Source: Comamonadaceae bacterium (GTDB lineage: Bacteria; Pseudomonadota; Gammaproteobacteria; Burkholderiales; Burkholderiaceae_C). Taken from it: a stretch of DNA of 15,978 nt. Positions 9,603 to 15,978 of the stretch are shown here, piece after piece. Within the stretch, counting starts at the first letter, position 1. Each line of letters opens with the position of its first letter. Made by a program: the position numbers and the translations under genes. The stretch is taken from contig CANHBU010000005.1 in NCBI GenBank assembly GCA_947458345.1, forward strand, positions 1 through 15,978, in the 5' to 3' direction. The notes beneath the pieces were generated by a model. The model saw only the letters and a program-made list of their open reading frames with translations, was not told where the DNA came from and searched no databases.

Positions 9603-10354
9603 CCGGCTGGCTCACCCTGTTTTACAAGGAGGTTCTGCGCTTTTGGAAGGTGGCCTTCCAAACCGTGGCTGCGCCCGTGCTGACGGCGCTGATGTACCTG
9701 CTGATCTTTGGCCATGTGCTCGAGGACAAGGTTCAGGTCTACCCGGGCGTGCCTTACACCGATTTCCTCATCCCTGGACTGGTGATGATGAGCGTGCTGC
9801 AAAACGCTTTTGCCAACAGCTCCTCCTCGCTCATCCAGAGCAAGATGATGGGCAATCTGGTCTTCATTTTGCTCACGCCGCTGACGCCCTGGCACTGGTT
9901 TTGCGCCTACATGCTGTCGTCGATCGCACGCGGTCTGGTGGTTGGCCTGGGGGTGTTGTTGGTCACGCTCTGGTTTTCTGATCTGCCCTGGGCAGCGCCG
10001 TTATGGATCTTGGTTTTCGGGGCCCTGGGAGCAGGTCTTTTGGCCGCCATGGGCATCATTGCTGGCTTGTGGGCCGAGAAGTTTGACCAGATGGCGGCGT
10101 TTCAAAATTTCGTCATCATGCCCATGACGTTTCTGTCGGGCGTGTTTTATTCGCTGCACTCGCTGCCCGATGTCTGGCAATCGGTGAGCCATCTGAACCC
10201 GTTTTTCTACATGATCGACGGCTTTCGCTATGGCTTTCTCGGTCACAGCGACGTCTCGCCCTGGCTGAGCCTGGCGCTGGTGGCCGGTGCCTGTCTGGCG
10301 GTTAGCGCCGTCGCGCTGCACTTGCTGCGCATCGGATTCAAAATCCGCAGTTAA
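9599..10354 (+). CDS. ABC-2 type exporter, permease (YadH-like)
   Basis: This is the membrane partner of the preceding ATPase, an ABC-2 family permease of 251 residues. About six hydrophobic segments can be seen: near 22-38 (VAAPVLTALMYLLIFGH), 57-75, 103-127, 134-160, 170-190 and 218-244. Family features include an N-terminal coupling helix (LTLFYKEVLRFWK), the LIPGLVMMSVLQNAFANSSS block, and MTFLSGVFYSLHSLPDVWQ followed by LNPFFYMIDGFRYGFLG, which is close to the E. coli YadH pattern. GGAG at 9590-9593, 5 nt before the ATG, is a plausible ribosome site. The start overlaps the ATPase stop (ATGA), so both products are probably made in fixed ratio. Direction is export by family; the cargo cannot be read from sequence. 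Confidence 0.9.
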   Translation: MTGWLTLFYKEVLRFWKVAFQTVAAPVLTALMYLLIFGHVLEDKVQVYPGVPYTDFLIPGLVMMSVLQNAFANSSSSLIQSKMMGNLVFILLTPLTPWHWFCAYMLSSIARGLVVGLGVLLVTLWFSDLPWAAPLWILVFGALGAGLLAAMGIIAGLWAEKFDQMAAFQNFVIMPMTFLSGVFYSLHSLPDVWQSVSHLNPFFYMIDGFRYGFLGHSDVSPWLSLALVAGACLAVSAVALHLLRIGFKIRS

Positions 10355-10365
10355 AAGAATTGACC

Positions 10366-10611
10366 ATGACCGCTGAAGAACTCCAGCACCTGATTGCGCA
10401 AGGATTGCCTTGCGCCCACCTGAGCGTCGAGGGCGACGGCCGGCATTGGTCGGCCGTGGTGGTCTCCAGCGAGTTTGAGGGCCGGCGCCCGGTGTGGCGC
10501 CATCAGCGTGTCTACGCCACCTTGGGCCAGCGCATGCACACCGACGAGGTGCACGCCCTGTCGATGAAGACCTACACCCCGGCCGAGTGGGCTGCCCAGG
10601 GGGGGCGCTGA
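10366..10611 (+). CDS. ibaG: BolA family iron-sulfur regulator IbaG
   Basis: This 81-residue BolA-like protein belongs to a family that binds a [2Fe-2S] cluster together with monothiol glutaredoxins and acts in iron-sulfur metabolism and acid stress. It matches IbaG (YrbA) rather than BolA itself. The central GDG-H-W segment and the C-terminal EVHALSMKTYTPAEWA (about 61-76) closely follow the E. coli IbaG pattern HAVSIKAYTPAEWA, including the invariant His (H63). The ATG at 10366 is chosen; an in-frame TTG two codons upstream is less likely. It starts 11 nt after the permease stop and its TGA directly abuts the murA ATG. In E. coli ibaG likewise sits between mlaB and murA, which supports the assignment. 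Confidence 0.93.
   Translation: MTAEELQHLIAQGLPCAHLSVEGDGRHWSAVVVSSEFEGRRPVWRHQRVYATLGQRMHTDEVHALSMKTYTPAEWAAQGGR
10598..10605 (+). promoter_or_regulatory. Ribosome binding site of murA within the ibaG end
   Basis: AGGGGGGG lies 6 nt before the murA ATG, inside the last codons of ibaG. It includes a run of seven G, which makes this spot prone to indel errors in sequencing and perhaps in replication. With zero spacing between the ibaG stop and the murA start, translational coupling is likely. Confidence 0.5.
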
Positions 10612-11883
10612 ATGGACAAGCTGCTCATTCGCGGCGGCCGTCAGCTTGAGGGCACGGTCGACATTTCGGGCGCCAAGAATGCGGCTTTGCCCGAGCTTTG
10701 CGCGGCGCTGCTGACCGAGCAGCCGGTGACCCTGGACAACGTGCCGGGCCTTCAAGATGTCACCACCATGCTCAAGCTCATCGGCAACATGGGGGTTCGG
10801 GTGCAGCGCGACGCCCTACAGCCGACCCGGGTGGTGGTGGATGCCGCGGCGCTGGACAAACCGCAGGCCCCCTATGAGCTGGTCAAGACCATGCGCGCAT
10901 CGGTGCTGGCCCTCGGGCCCTTGCTGGCCCGCTTCGGCCAGGCGCTCGTCTCCCTGCCCGGGGGCTGCGCGATTGGCTCCAGACCGGTCGATCAACACAT
11001 CAGGGGTCTGCAGGCCATGGGCGCCGAGATCCATGTCGAGCACGGTTACATGGTCGCCCGCCTGGCCGGTGGCGCCCGGCGGCTCAAGGGCGCGCGCATC
11101 ACCACCGATATGGTCACGGTCACCGGCACCGAAAACTTCTTGATGGCCGCCACGCTGGCCGAGGGCGAGACCGTGCTCGAGAACGCTGCTCAGGAGCCCG
11201 AGATCGTGGACTTGGCCGAGATGCTCATCAAGATGGGCGCCCGCATCGAAGGCCATGGCAGCAGCCGCATCCGCATCCGGGGCGTCGACGCCCTGCATGG
11301 CTGCGAGCACCGCGTCGTGGCCGACCGCATTGAGGCGGGTACCTTTTTGTGCGCCCTTGCGGCCACCGGCGGCCAGGCCTACCTGCGGCACGGCCGCGGC
11401 GACCACCTCGATGCCGTCATCGAAAAACTGCAGGCCGCCGGTACCCGCGTCGCCTCAGACCCCCAAGGCATTGCGATCGAGGCCTCGGGCCGGCTTCAGG
11501 CGCAGTCCTTTCGCACCACCGAATACCCGGGTTTCCCGACCGACATGCAGGCGCAGTTCATGGCGCTCAATGTGATCGCCAGCGGCAGCAGCAAGGTGAC
11601 CGAGACCATCTTCGAGAACCGCTTTATGCATGTCAACGAGATGGTGCGGCTGGGCGCCAAGATCCAGGTCGATGGCAAGGTGGCCCTGATCGAGGGCGTG
11701 CCCCGTCTGTCGGGTGCCACCGTCATGGCCACCGATTTGCGCGCCTCGGCCAGCCTGGTGATCGCCGCGCTGGTGGCCGAGGGTCAGACCGTGGTCGATC
11801 GCATCTACCACCTCGATCGCGGCTACGACCACATGGAGACCAAGCTGCGCGGCTTGGGCGCGGACATCGAGAGGATCCGTTGA
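10612..11883 (+). CDS. murA: UDP-N-acetylglucosamine 1-carboxyvinyltransferase
   Basis: MurA transfers enolpyruvate from phosphoenolpyruvate to UDP-N-acetylglucosamine, the first committed step of peptidoglycan synthesis, in the cytoplasm. It is the fosfomycin target. The 423-residue length matches the family (419 in E. coli). Landmarks are the N-terminal [20 protein letters not shown] with K22-N23 type substrate residues, the flexible loop [13 protein letters not shown] with catalytic Cys119 (equivalent to E. coli Cys115, so fosfomycin sensitivity is expected from this residue), EAGTFLCA, and [18 protein letters not shown] with the active-site Asp. The C-terminus carries the [17 protein letters not shown] block. 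The ATG follows the ibaG TGA without a gap and has a G-rich ribosome site. Its own TGA overlaps the hisG ATG by one base. Confidence 0.97.
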   Translation: MDKLLIRGGRQLEGTVDISGAKNAALPELCAALLTEQPVTLDNVPGLQDVTTMLKLIGNMGVRVQRDALQPTRVVVDAAALDKPQAPYELVKTMRASVLALGPLLARFGQALVSLPGGCAIGSRPVDQHIRGLQAMGAEIHVEHGYMVARLAGGARRLKGARITTDMVTVTGTENFLMAATLAEGETVLENAAQEPEIVDLAEMLIKMGARIEGHGSSRIRIRGVDALHGCEHRVVADRIEAGTFLCALAATGGQAYLRHGRGDHLDAVIEKLQAAGTRVASDPQGIAIEASGRLQAQSFRTTEYPGFPTDMQAQFMALNVIASGSSKVTETIFENRFMHVNEMVRLGAKIQVDGKVALIEGVPRLSGATVMATDLRASASLVIAALVAEGQTVVDRIYHLDRGYDHMETKLRGLGADIERIR

Positions 11884-12533
11884 TGTCCATGCTCACCCTG
11901 GCCCTGTCCAAAGGGCGCATTTTTGACGACACCATGCCGCTGCTCAAAGCAGCCGGCATTGAGGTGCTGGACGACCCCGAGCGCTCGCGCAAGCTGATTT
12001 TGGCGACCAACCGGCCCGATTTGCGGGTGGTGCTGGTGCGCGCCACCGATGTGCCCACCTACGTGCAGTACGGCAGCGCCGACATCGGCGTGGTGGGCAA
12101 GGACACCCTGCTCGAGTCCGACAGCCAGGGGCTCTATCAGCCGCTCGATCTGCAGATCGCCCGCTGCCGCATCAGCGTGGCGGTCCGCCAGGGCTTTGAC
12201 TACGCGGCAGCGGTGCGTCAGGGCGCGCGGCTGAAGGTGGCCACCAAGTACATCGCTATTGCGCGCGATTTTTTCGCAGCCAAGGGCGTGCACGTGGACT
12301 TGATCAAGCTCTACGGCAGCATGGAGCTGGCCCCGCTGACCGGTCTGGCCGATGCGATCGTCGATCTGGTGTCGACCGGCAGCACGCTCAAGGCCAACGA
12401 TTTGATCGAGGTCGAGCGCATCATGGACATCAGTGCCCGCCTGGTGGTCAACCAGACCGCGCTCAAGCTCAAGCAGGCGCCGATCCGTCAGATCATCGAG
12501 GCGATGGCTCGGGCCGTCCCTTCTGCCCCGTAA
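11883..12533 (+). CDS. hisG: ATP phosphoribosyltransferase, short form (catalytic subunit)
   Basis: HisG condenses ATP with phosphoribosyl pyrophosphate, the first step of histidine synthesis and the point of feedback control. At 216 residues this is the short form, lacking the C-terminal ACT-like regulatory domain of the roughly 300-residue form. By family knowledge it needs HisZ as regulatory partner; hisZ is not in this window. Visible motifs are the N-terminal [10 protein letters not shown], the [22 protein letters not shown] block (53-74), and the PRPP-binding loop [18 protein letters not shown] at 157-174. The ATG at 11883 shares its A with the murA stop (TGATG). A second ATG two codons on (11889) is an alternative. 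The reading frame runs upstream inside murA, but that part is out-of-frame shadow. Confidence 0.95.
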   Translation: MSMLTLALSKGRIFDDTMPLLKAAGIEVLDDPERSRKLILATNRPDLRVVLVRATDVPTYVQYGSADIGVVGKDTLLESDSQGLYQPLDLQIARCRISVAVRQGFDYAAAVRQGARLKVATKYIAIARDFFAAKGVHVDLIKLYGSMELAPLTGLADAIVDLVSTGSTLKANDLIEVERIMDISARLVVNQTALKLKQAPIRQIIEAMARAVPSAP

Positions 12534-12541
12534 GTTACGCC

Positions 12542-13882
12542 ATGCAAGAAGCCCAACCTCTGCTGCTGTCAAGCGCGCAGCCCGACTTCGATCAGGCCTT
12601 GCAAGCGCGTTTGCAATGGTCGGCCGATACCGATGCGGCCATTGAGCAGCGTGTGGCCGACATCCTGGCCGATGTCAAGGCCCGCGGCGATGCCGCCGTG
12701 CTGCACTACACGCAGCGCTTTGACGCGCTGGCCGCGCAAGACATGCGCTCGCTCGAGCTCACGCAAGCCGAACTGAGCGCAGCCTTCGAGAATCTGCCGA
12801 CCGCGCAGCGGCAAGCCCTGCAAGCGGCTGCCGACCGGGTGCGCGCCTACCACGAGGCGCAGAAACAAGCCTCGGGGCAGAGCTGGAGCTACCGCGATGC
12901 TGACGGCACCTTGCTGGGACAAAAGGTCACGGCACTCGAGCGCGTGGGCATCTATGTGCCCGGCGGCAAGGCCGCCTACCCCTCCTCGGTGCTCATGAAT
13001 GCGATTCCTGCGCAGGTCGCCGGTGTGGGTGAAATCCTCATGGTCGTGCCCACCCCCGGGGGCGAGAAAAATCAACTGGTGCTGGCCGCCGCGCATCTGG
13101 CCGGAGTCAGCCGCGCCTTCACCGTGGGCGGCGCGCAGGCCATTGCCGCTTTGGCCTACGGCACCCAGACGGTCCCAAAGGTCGACAAGATCACCGGCCC
13201 TGGCAATGCCTATGTGGCTGCGGCCAAGCGCCGCGTTTTCGGCACGGTCGGCATCGACATGATTGCTGGGCCTTCCGAAATTTTGGTGCTTGCCGACGGC
13301 ACCACGCCGCCCGATTGGGTGGCCATGGATCTGTTCTCGCAGGCCGAGCATGACGAGCTGGCGCAAAGCATCTTGCTGTGCCCGCATGCCTCTTATATTG
13401 GCCAGGTGCAGCAGGCTATCGAGCGCCTGCTGCCGCAGATGCCGCGCGCTGCCATCATTGCCAAGAGCCTGAGCGGGCGCGGGGCCTTGATCCACACGCG
13501 CAGCATGCAGGAAGCCTGCGCCATCAGCAACCGGATCGCGCCGGAGCATCTGGAGGTCTCGAGCCTGTCGCCTGGCCAGTGGGAGCCTTTGCTGCAGCAT
13601 GCGGGGGCGATTTTCCTGGGCGCCTACACCAGCGAGTCCCTGGGCGACTATTGCGCCGGCCCCAACCATGTGCTGCCCACCAGCGGCACGGCGCGCTTTT
13701 CCAGCCCGCTGGGGGTCTACGACTTTCAAAAACGCTCGAGCCTGATCGAGGTCAGTCACAGCGGGGCGCAGCGCTTGGGCCCGATCGCCGCCGAGCTGGC
13801 CTATGGCGAGGGCTTGCAGGCCCATGCACGGGCCGCCGAGCTGCGGCTCGACAGCGTGCCACCGATGAGGACCACCCGGTGA
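12542..13882 (+). CDS. hisD: Histidinol dehydrogenase
   Basis: HisD carries out the last two oxidations of histidine synthesis, histidinol to histidinal to histidine, using NAD and a bound zinc ion. The 446-residue protein keeps the key residues at the expected spacing, all offset by about +8/+9 from E. coli: zinc ligands Q267 and H270 (QAEHDELAQ), D369 ([10 protein letters not shown]) and H428 (HARAAEL), and the acid/base pair E335-H336 (APEHLEV). The NAD-binding region [18 protein letters not shown] is at about 137-155. No Shine-Dalgarno sequence precedes the ATG, which lies 8 nt after the hisG stop, so it may depend on coupling. The stop overlaps the hisC start by one base (TGATG). Confidence 0.97.
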   Translation: MQEAQPLLLSSAQPDFDQALQARLQWSADTDAAIEQRVADILADVKARGDAAVLHYTQRFDALAAQDMRSLELTQAELSAAFENLPTAQRQALQAAADRVRAYHEAQKQASGQSWSYRDADGTLLGQKVTALERVGIYVPGGKAAYPSSVLMNAIPAQVAGVGEILMVVPTPGGEKNQLVLAAAHLAGVSRAFTVGGAQAIAALAYGTQTVPKVDKITGPGNAYVAAAKRRVFGTVGIDMIAGPSEILVLADGTTPPDWVAMDLFSQAEHDELAQSILLCPHASYIGQVQQAIERLLPQMPRAAIIAKSLSGRGALIHTRSMQEACAISNRIAPEHLEVSSLSPGQWEPLLQHAGAIFLGAYTSESLGDYCAGPNHVLPTSGTARFSSPLGVYDFQKRSSLIEVSHSGAQRLGPIAAELAYGEGLQAHARAAELRLDSVPPMRTTR

Positions 13883-14973
13883 TGCTCGATCCCCGGCTCG
13901 CCGGCCTCATCCGTCAGGATGTGCAGTCCATGCACGCCTATGCCGTGCAAGATTCGGCCGGCATGGTCAAGCTCGATGCGATGGAAAACCCCTACAGCCT
14001 GCCGCCCCAGTTGCAGGCCGAACTGGGACGCCGGCTCGGCGCCTTGGCCTTGAACCGCTACCCCGACCGGCGCCTGGGCGATTTGCGACAGGCCTTGGCC
14101 AGCTATGCCAAGCTGCCGGCGGGTTTCACGCTGATGTTGGGCAATGGCTCGGACGAACTGATTTCCCTGCTGGCGATGGCCTGCGACCTGCCGGGCGCCA
14201 GCATCTTGGCGCCCGTGCCCGGCTTCGTCATGTATGCGATGAGCGCGCAATTGCAGGGACTCAATTTTGTTGGGGTGCCCCTGAGCCGCGATTTCGAGCT
14301 CGATCTGCCGGCCATGCTGGACGCCATCGGGCAGCACAAGCCGAGCATCACCTACCTGGCCTATCCGAACAACCCGACGGCCAATTGCTGGGACGATACC
14401 GCCATCGAGACCATCATCGCCGCTGTGGGCCGGCAAGGCGGCCTGGTGGTGATGGATGAGGCCTACCAGCCTTTTGCTGGCAAGAGTTATATCGACCGCA
14501 TCGCCGATCACGGCCATGTGCTGTTGATGCGCACCCTCAGCAAGTTTGGTCTGGCCGGCATCCGGCTGGGCTACATGATGGGGCCCGCTGCACTGATGGC
14601 CCAGATCGACAAGGTGCGCCCGCCCTACAACGTGAGCGTGCTCAATTGCGAATGCGCGCTGTTTGCACTCGAGCACCAGGAGGTGTTTGCGCAGCAGGCC
14701 CAGGCCATCGTCGCCGAGCGCGAAAGGCTGCTGGCTGCGCTGGCGGCCCTGCCGGGCGTGACGGCCTTTCGCAGCGATGCCAACATGGTGCTGCTGCGCT
14801 TGGGTGGCCCCCCCGAGCGGGCGTCGGCCGTTTTTCAAGCGCTCAAGGAGCAGCGGGTGCTGGTGAAAAACGTTTCTAAAATGCACCCTTTGCTGGCCAA
14901 CTGCCTGCGCCTGACCGTCGGCACGCCCGATGAGAACGCGCTGCTTTTGCAGGCCCTCCAACACAGCCTATGA
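13882..14973 (+). CDS. hisC: Histidinol-phosphate aminotransferase
   Basis: HisC is a PLP-dependent fold-type I aminotransferase that converts imidazole-acetol phosphate to histidinol phosphate with glutamate as amino donor. It is 363 residues long, normal for the family. Landmarks are [10 protein letters not shown] at 32-41, the Tyr60 of NRYPD that reaches the neighbouring subunit, GNGSDELI at 87-94, YPNNPTAN at 161-168, DEAYQPF at 192-198, the PLP-binding Lys221 in [15 protein letters not shown], and the Arg in the C-terminal [11 protein letters not shown] that binds the phosphate or carboxylate. The ATG at 13882 overlaps the hisD stop; the frame extends upstream within hisD, but only as shadow. 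GAGG about 11 nt upstream is a weak ribosome site. The stop overlaps the hisB start by 4 nt. Confidence 0.96.
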   Translation: MLDPRLAGLIRQDVQSMHAYAVQDSAGMVKLDAMENPYSLPPQLQAELGRRLGALALNRYPDRRLGDLRQALASYAKLPAGFTLMLGNGSDELISLLAMACDLPGASILAPVPGFVMYAMSAQLQGLNFVGVPLSRDFELDLPAMLDAIGQHKPSITYLAYPNNPTANCWDDTAIETIIAAVGRQGGLVVMDEAYQPFAGKSYIDRIADHGHVLLMRTLSKFGLAGIRLGYMMGPAALMAQIDKVRPPYNVSVLNCECALFALEHQEVFAQQAQAIVAERERLLAALAALPGVTAFRSDANMVLLRLGGPPERASAVFQALKEQRVLVKNVSKMHPLLANCLRLTVGTPDENALLLQALQHSL

Positions 14974-15578
14974 CCTCCCCCGCCCAGACCGCCCGCATTG
15001 CCGAGGTGAGCCGCCATACCGCTGAGACCCGCATCAGCGTCAAGATCAACCTCGATGGCACGGGGCAGTCGCGCCTGGCCACCGGGATCGGTTTTTTCGA
15101 TCACATGCTCGACCAGATTGCCCGCCACGGCCTCATTGACCTGGACATCGTGGCCGAGGGCGATTTGCACATTGACGGCCATCACACCGTCGAGGACGTC
15201 GGCATCACCCTCGGTCAGGCGCTGGCTCAGGCGGTCGGTGACAAGCGCGGCCTGCGCCGCTATGGCCATGCTTACGTGCCGCTCGACGAGGCCCTGTCGC
15301 GGGTCGTGGTCGATTTTTCCGGCCGCCCTGGCCTGGTGATGCATGTGCCGTTTAAGAGCGGCATGATCGGGCAGTTCGACACGCAACTGGCCTACGAGTT
15401 CTTCCAGGGGCTGGTCAACCACGCTTTCATCACCTTGCACATTGACAACCTGCGCGGCGAGAACGCCCACCACCAGGCTGAAACCGTGTTCAAGGCCTTC
15501 GCCCGTGCTTTGCGGATGGCGCTGGAGATCGATCCGCGCGCGCCATCTGCCATCGCCTCGACCAAGGGTTCGCTCTGA
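14970..15578 (+). CDS. hisB: Imidazoleglycerol-phosphate dehydratase (monofunctional)
   Basis: HisB removes water from imidazole glycerol phosphate to give imidazole acetol phosphate, the substrate of HisC. The 202-residue protein is the monofunctional dehydratase. It lacks the N-terminal histidinol-phosphatase domain of the enterobacterial bifunctional HisB, so a separate phosphatase must exist elsewhere. The metal-binding motifs are intact: F-D44-H45-M and H53 ([11 protein letters not shown]), DGHHTVED with H71, H72, E75 and D76, and the second set [11 protein letters not shown] with H167 and H168. The ATG overlaps the hisC TGA by 4 nt and has no clear Shine-Dalgarno sequence, so coupling is likely. 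A spacer of 41 nt separates it from hisH. Confidence 0.97.
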   Translation: MTSPAQTARIAEVSRHTAETRISVKINLDGTGQSRLATGIGFFDHMLDQIARHGLIDLDIVAEGDLHIDGHHTVEDVGITLGQALAQAVGDKRGLRRYGHAYVPLDEALSRVVVDFSGRPGLVMHVPFKSGMIGQFDTQLAYEFFQGLVNHAFITLHIDNLRGENAHHQAETVFKAFARALRMALEIDPRAPSAIASTKGSL

Positions 15579-15619
15579 TCCACTACCGCGCCGTTTGCCC
15601 CGGTGTGCCGTTCTGACCG

Positions 15620-15978
15620 ATGTCCAAGCAAACCGTCGCAGTCGTCGATTACGGCTCAGGCAATTTGCGCTCCGTCGCGCAGGCGGTGCGCCATGCGGCG
15701 CTGGGTTCAGCCTGCGAAGTGGTGGTCAGCAGCGATGCGCAACAAATCCTGGCGGCCGACCGTGTCGTGCTGCCCGGTCAGGGGGCCATGCATGACTGCA
15801 TGCGCTCGCTTGACGCCTCAGGCCTGCGCCAGGCGGTGCTGTACGCGGCGGCCCACAAGCCGCTGTTTGGGGTTTGCGTAGGCATGTAGATGCTGCTCGA
15901 CCTCAGCCATGAAGGTTTGGACGGTCAGCCCACGCCTGGCTTGGGCCTGATCGCAGGACAGGTGCTGCGCTTTGAACT
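15620..15978 (+). pseudogene. hisH: Imidazole glycerol phosphate synthase glutaminase subunit, interrupted by an in-frame TAG; 3' end beyond the window
   Basis: HisH is the class I glutamine amidotransferase that feeds ammonia to HisF in histidine (and AICAR) synthesis. From the ATG at 15620 the frame reads as His[14 protein letters not shown] at 7-19, the oxyanion-hole segment LPGQGAM at 51-57, and the nucleophile elbow FGVCVGM with catalytic Cys86. It is then cut by TAG at 15887-15889. After the stop the same frame continues to the window edge with ordinary HisH sequence (MLLDLSHEGLDGQPTPGLGL and then IAGQVLRFE). Family members have Gln directly after the nucleophile Gly-Met, so CAG to TAG is the simplest explanation. 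The stopped 89-residue product lacks the His and Glu of the catalytic triad. A real nonsense mutation and a base-call error are both possible. An ATG directly after the TAG could allow restart but would not restore the first part. Confidence 0.88.

Noticed and set aside
11349..11882. Upstream extension of the hisG frame inside murA
   Set aside because: The extension is the shadow of murA. HisG homology begins at [11 protein letters not shown] (11883).
13378..13881. Upstream extension of the hisC frame inside hisD
   Set aside because: It is the shadow of hisD. HisC homology begins with [14 protein letters not shown] at 13882.
12569..14964. Two long antisense open frames (418 and 387 codons) opposite hisD and hisC
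   Set aside because: Both mirror well-supported enzymes with all catalytic residues in place. The antisense products have no family features.
15887..15889. Frameshift as the cause of the hisH interruption
   Set aside because: Both sides of the TAG are in the same frame and both read as HisH, so a substitution (CAG to TAG) fits and no indel is needed.

Overview
The window is a GC-rich stretch with every gene on the + strand and almost no spare DNA. The proteins and gene order (gltBD, mlaFED-mlaA-mlaCB, an ABC-2 exporter pair, ibaG/bolA, murA, hisGDCBH) point to a betaproteobacterium of the order Burkholderiales, most likely Comamonadaceae or a near relative. This placement is inferred from gene order and protein character, not from a database search. 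It is core chromosome: I see no mobile element, tRNA, rRNA, CRISPR array or phage gene.

Layout. (1) 1-4307: the 3' part of gltB and all of gltD, the large and small subunits of NADPH glutamate synthase, which makes glutamate from glutamine and 2-oxoglutarate. (2) 4439-8570: the Mla pathway for retrograde phospholipid transport. It consists of mlaF (ATPase), mlaE (permease), mlaD (MCE protein), mlaA (outer-membrane lipoprotein), mlaC (periplasmic carrier) and mlaB (STAS protein). mlaF/mlaE and mlaD/mlaA overlap by 4 nt, but a 269-nt non-coding gap separates mlaE from mlaD. (3) 8667-10354: an ABC-2 type exporter (ATPase plus permease, YadG/YadH-like, 4-nt overlap) of unknown substrate. (4) 10366-11883: ibaG (BolA family) directly abutting murA, the first committed step of peptidoglycan synthesis. 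(5) 11883-15978: histidine biosynthesis genes hisG (short form), hisD, hisC, hisB and hisH, coupled to murA through a stop/start overlap.

The cell-envelope block (mla, exporter, ibaG, murA) resembles the enterobacterial mlaFEDCB-ibaG-murA cluster, but mlaA lies inside it and an exporter is inserted between mlaB and ibaG. The tight overlaps from ibaG through hisB suggest that murA and the his genes are transcribed together.

The main anomaly is in hisH. An in-frame TAG at 15887-15889 follows the active-site nucleophile motif exactly where the family has a conserved Gln (normally CAG or CAA), and the frame stays open with good HisH sequence to the end of the window. This is either a real nonsense mutation or a base-call error. 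I found no convincing previously undescribed system. The other second-look items are the mlaE-mlaD gap with its competing inverted repeats, and the repeat-bearing upstream region of the exporter.
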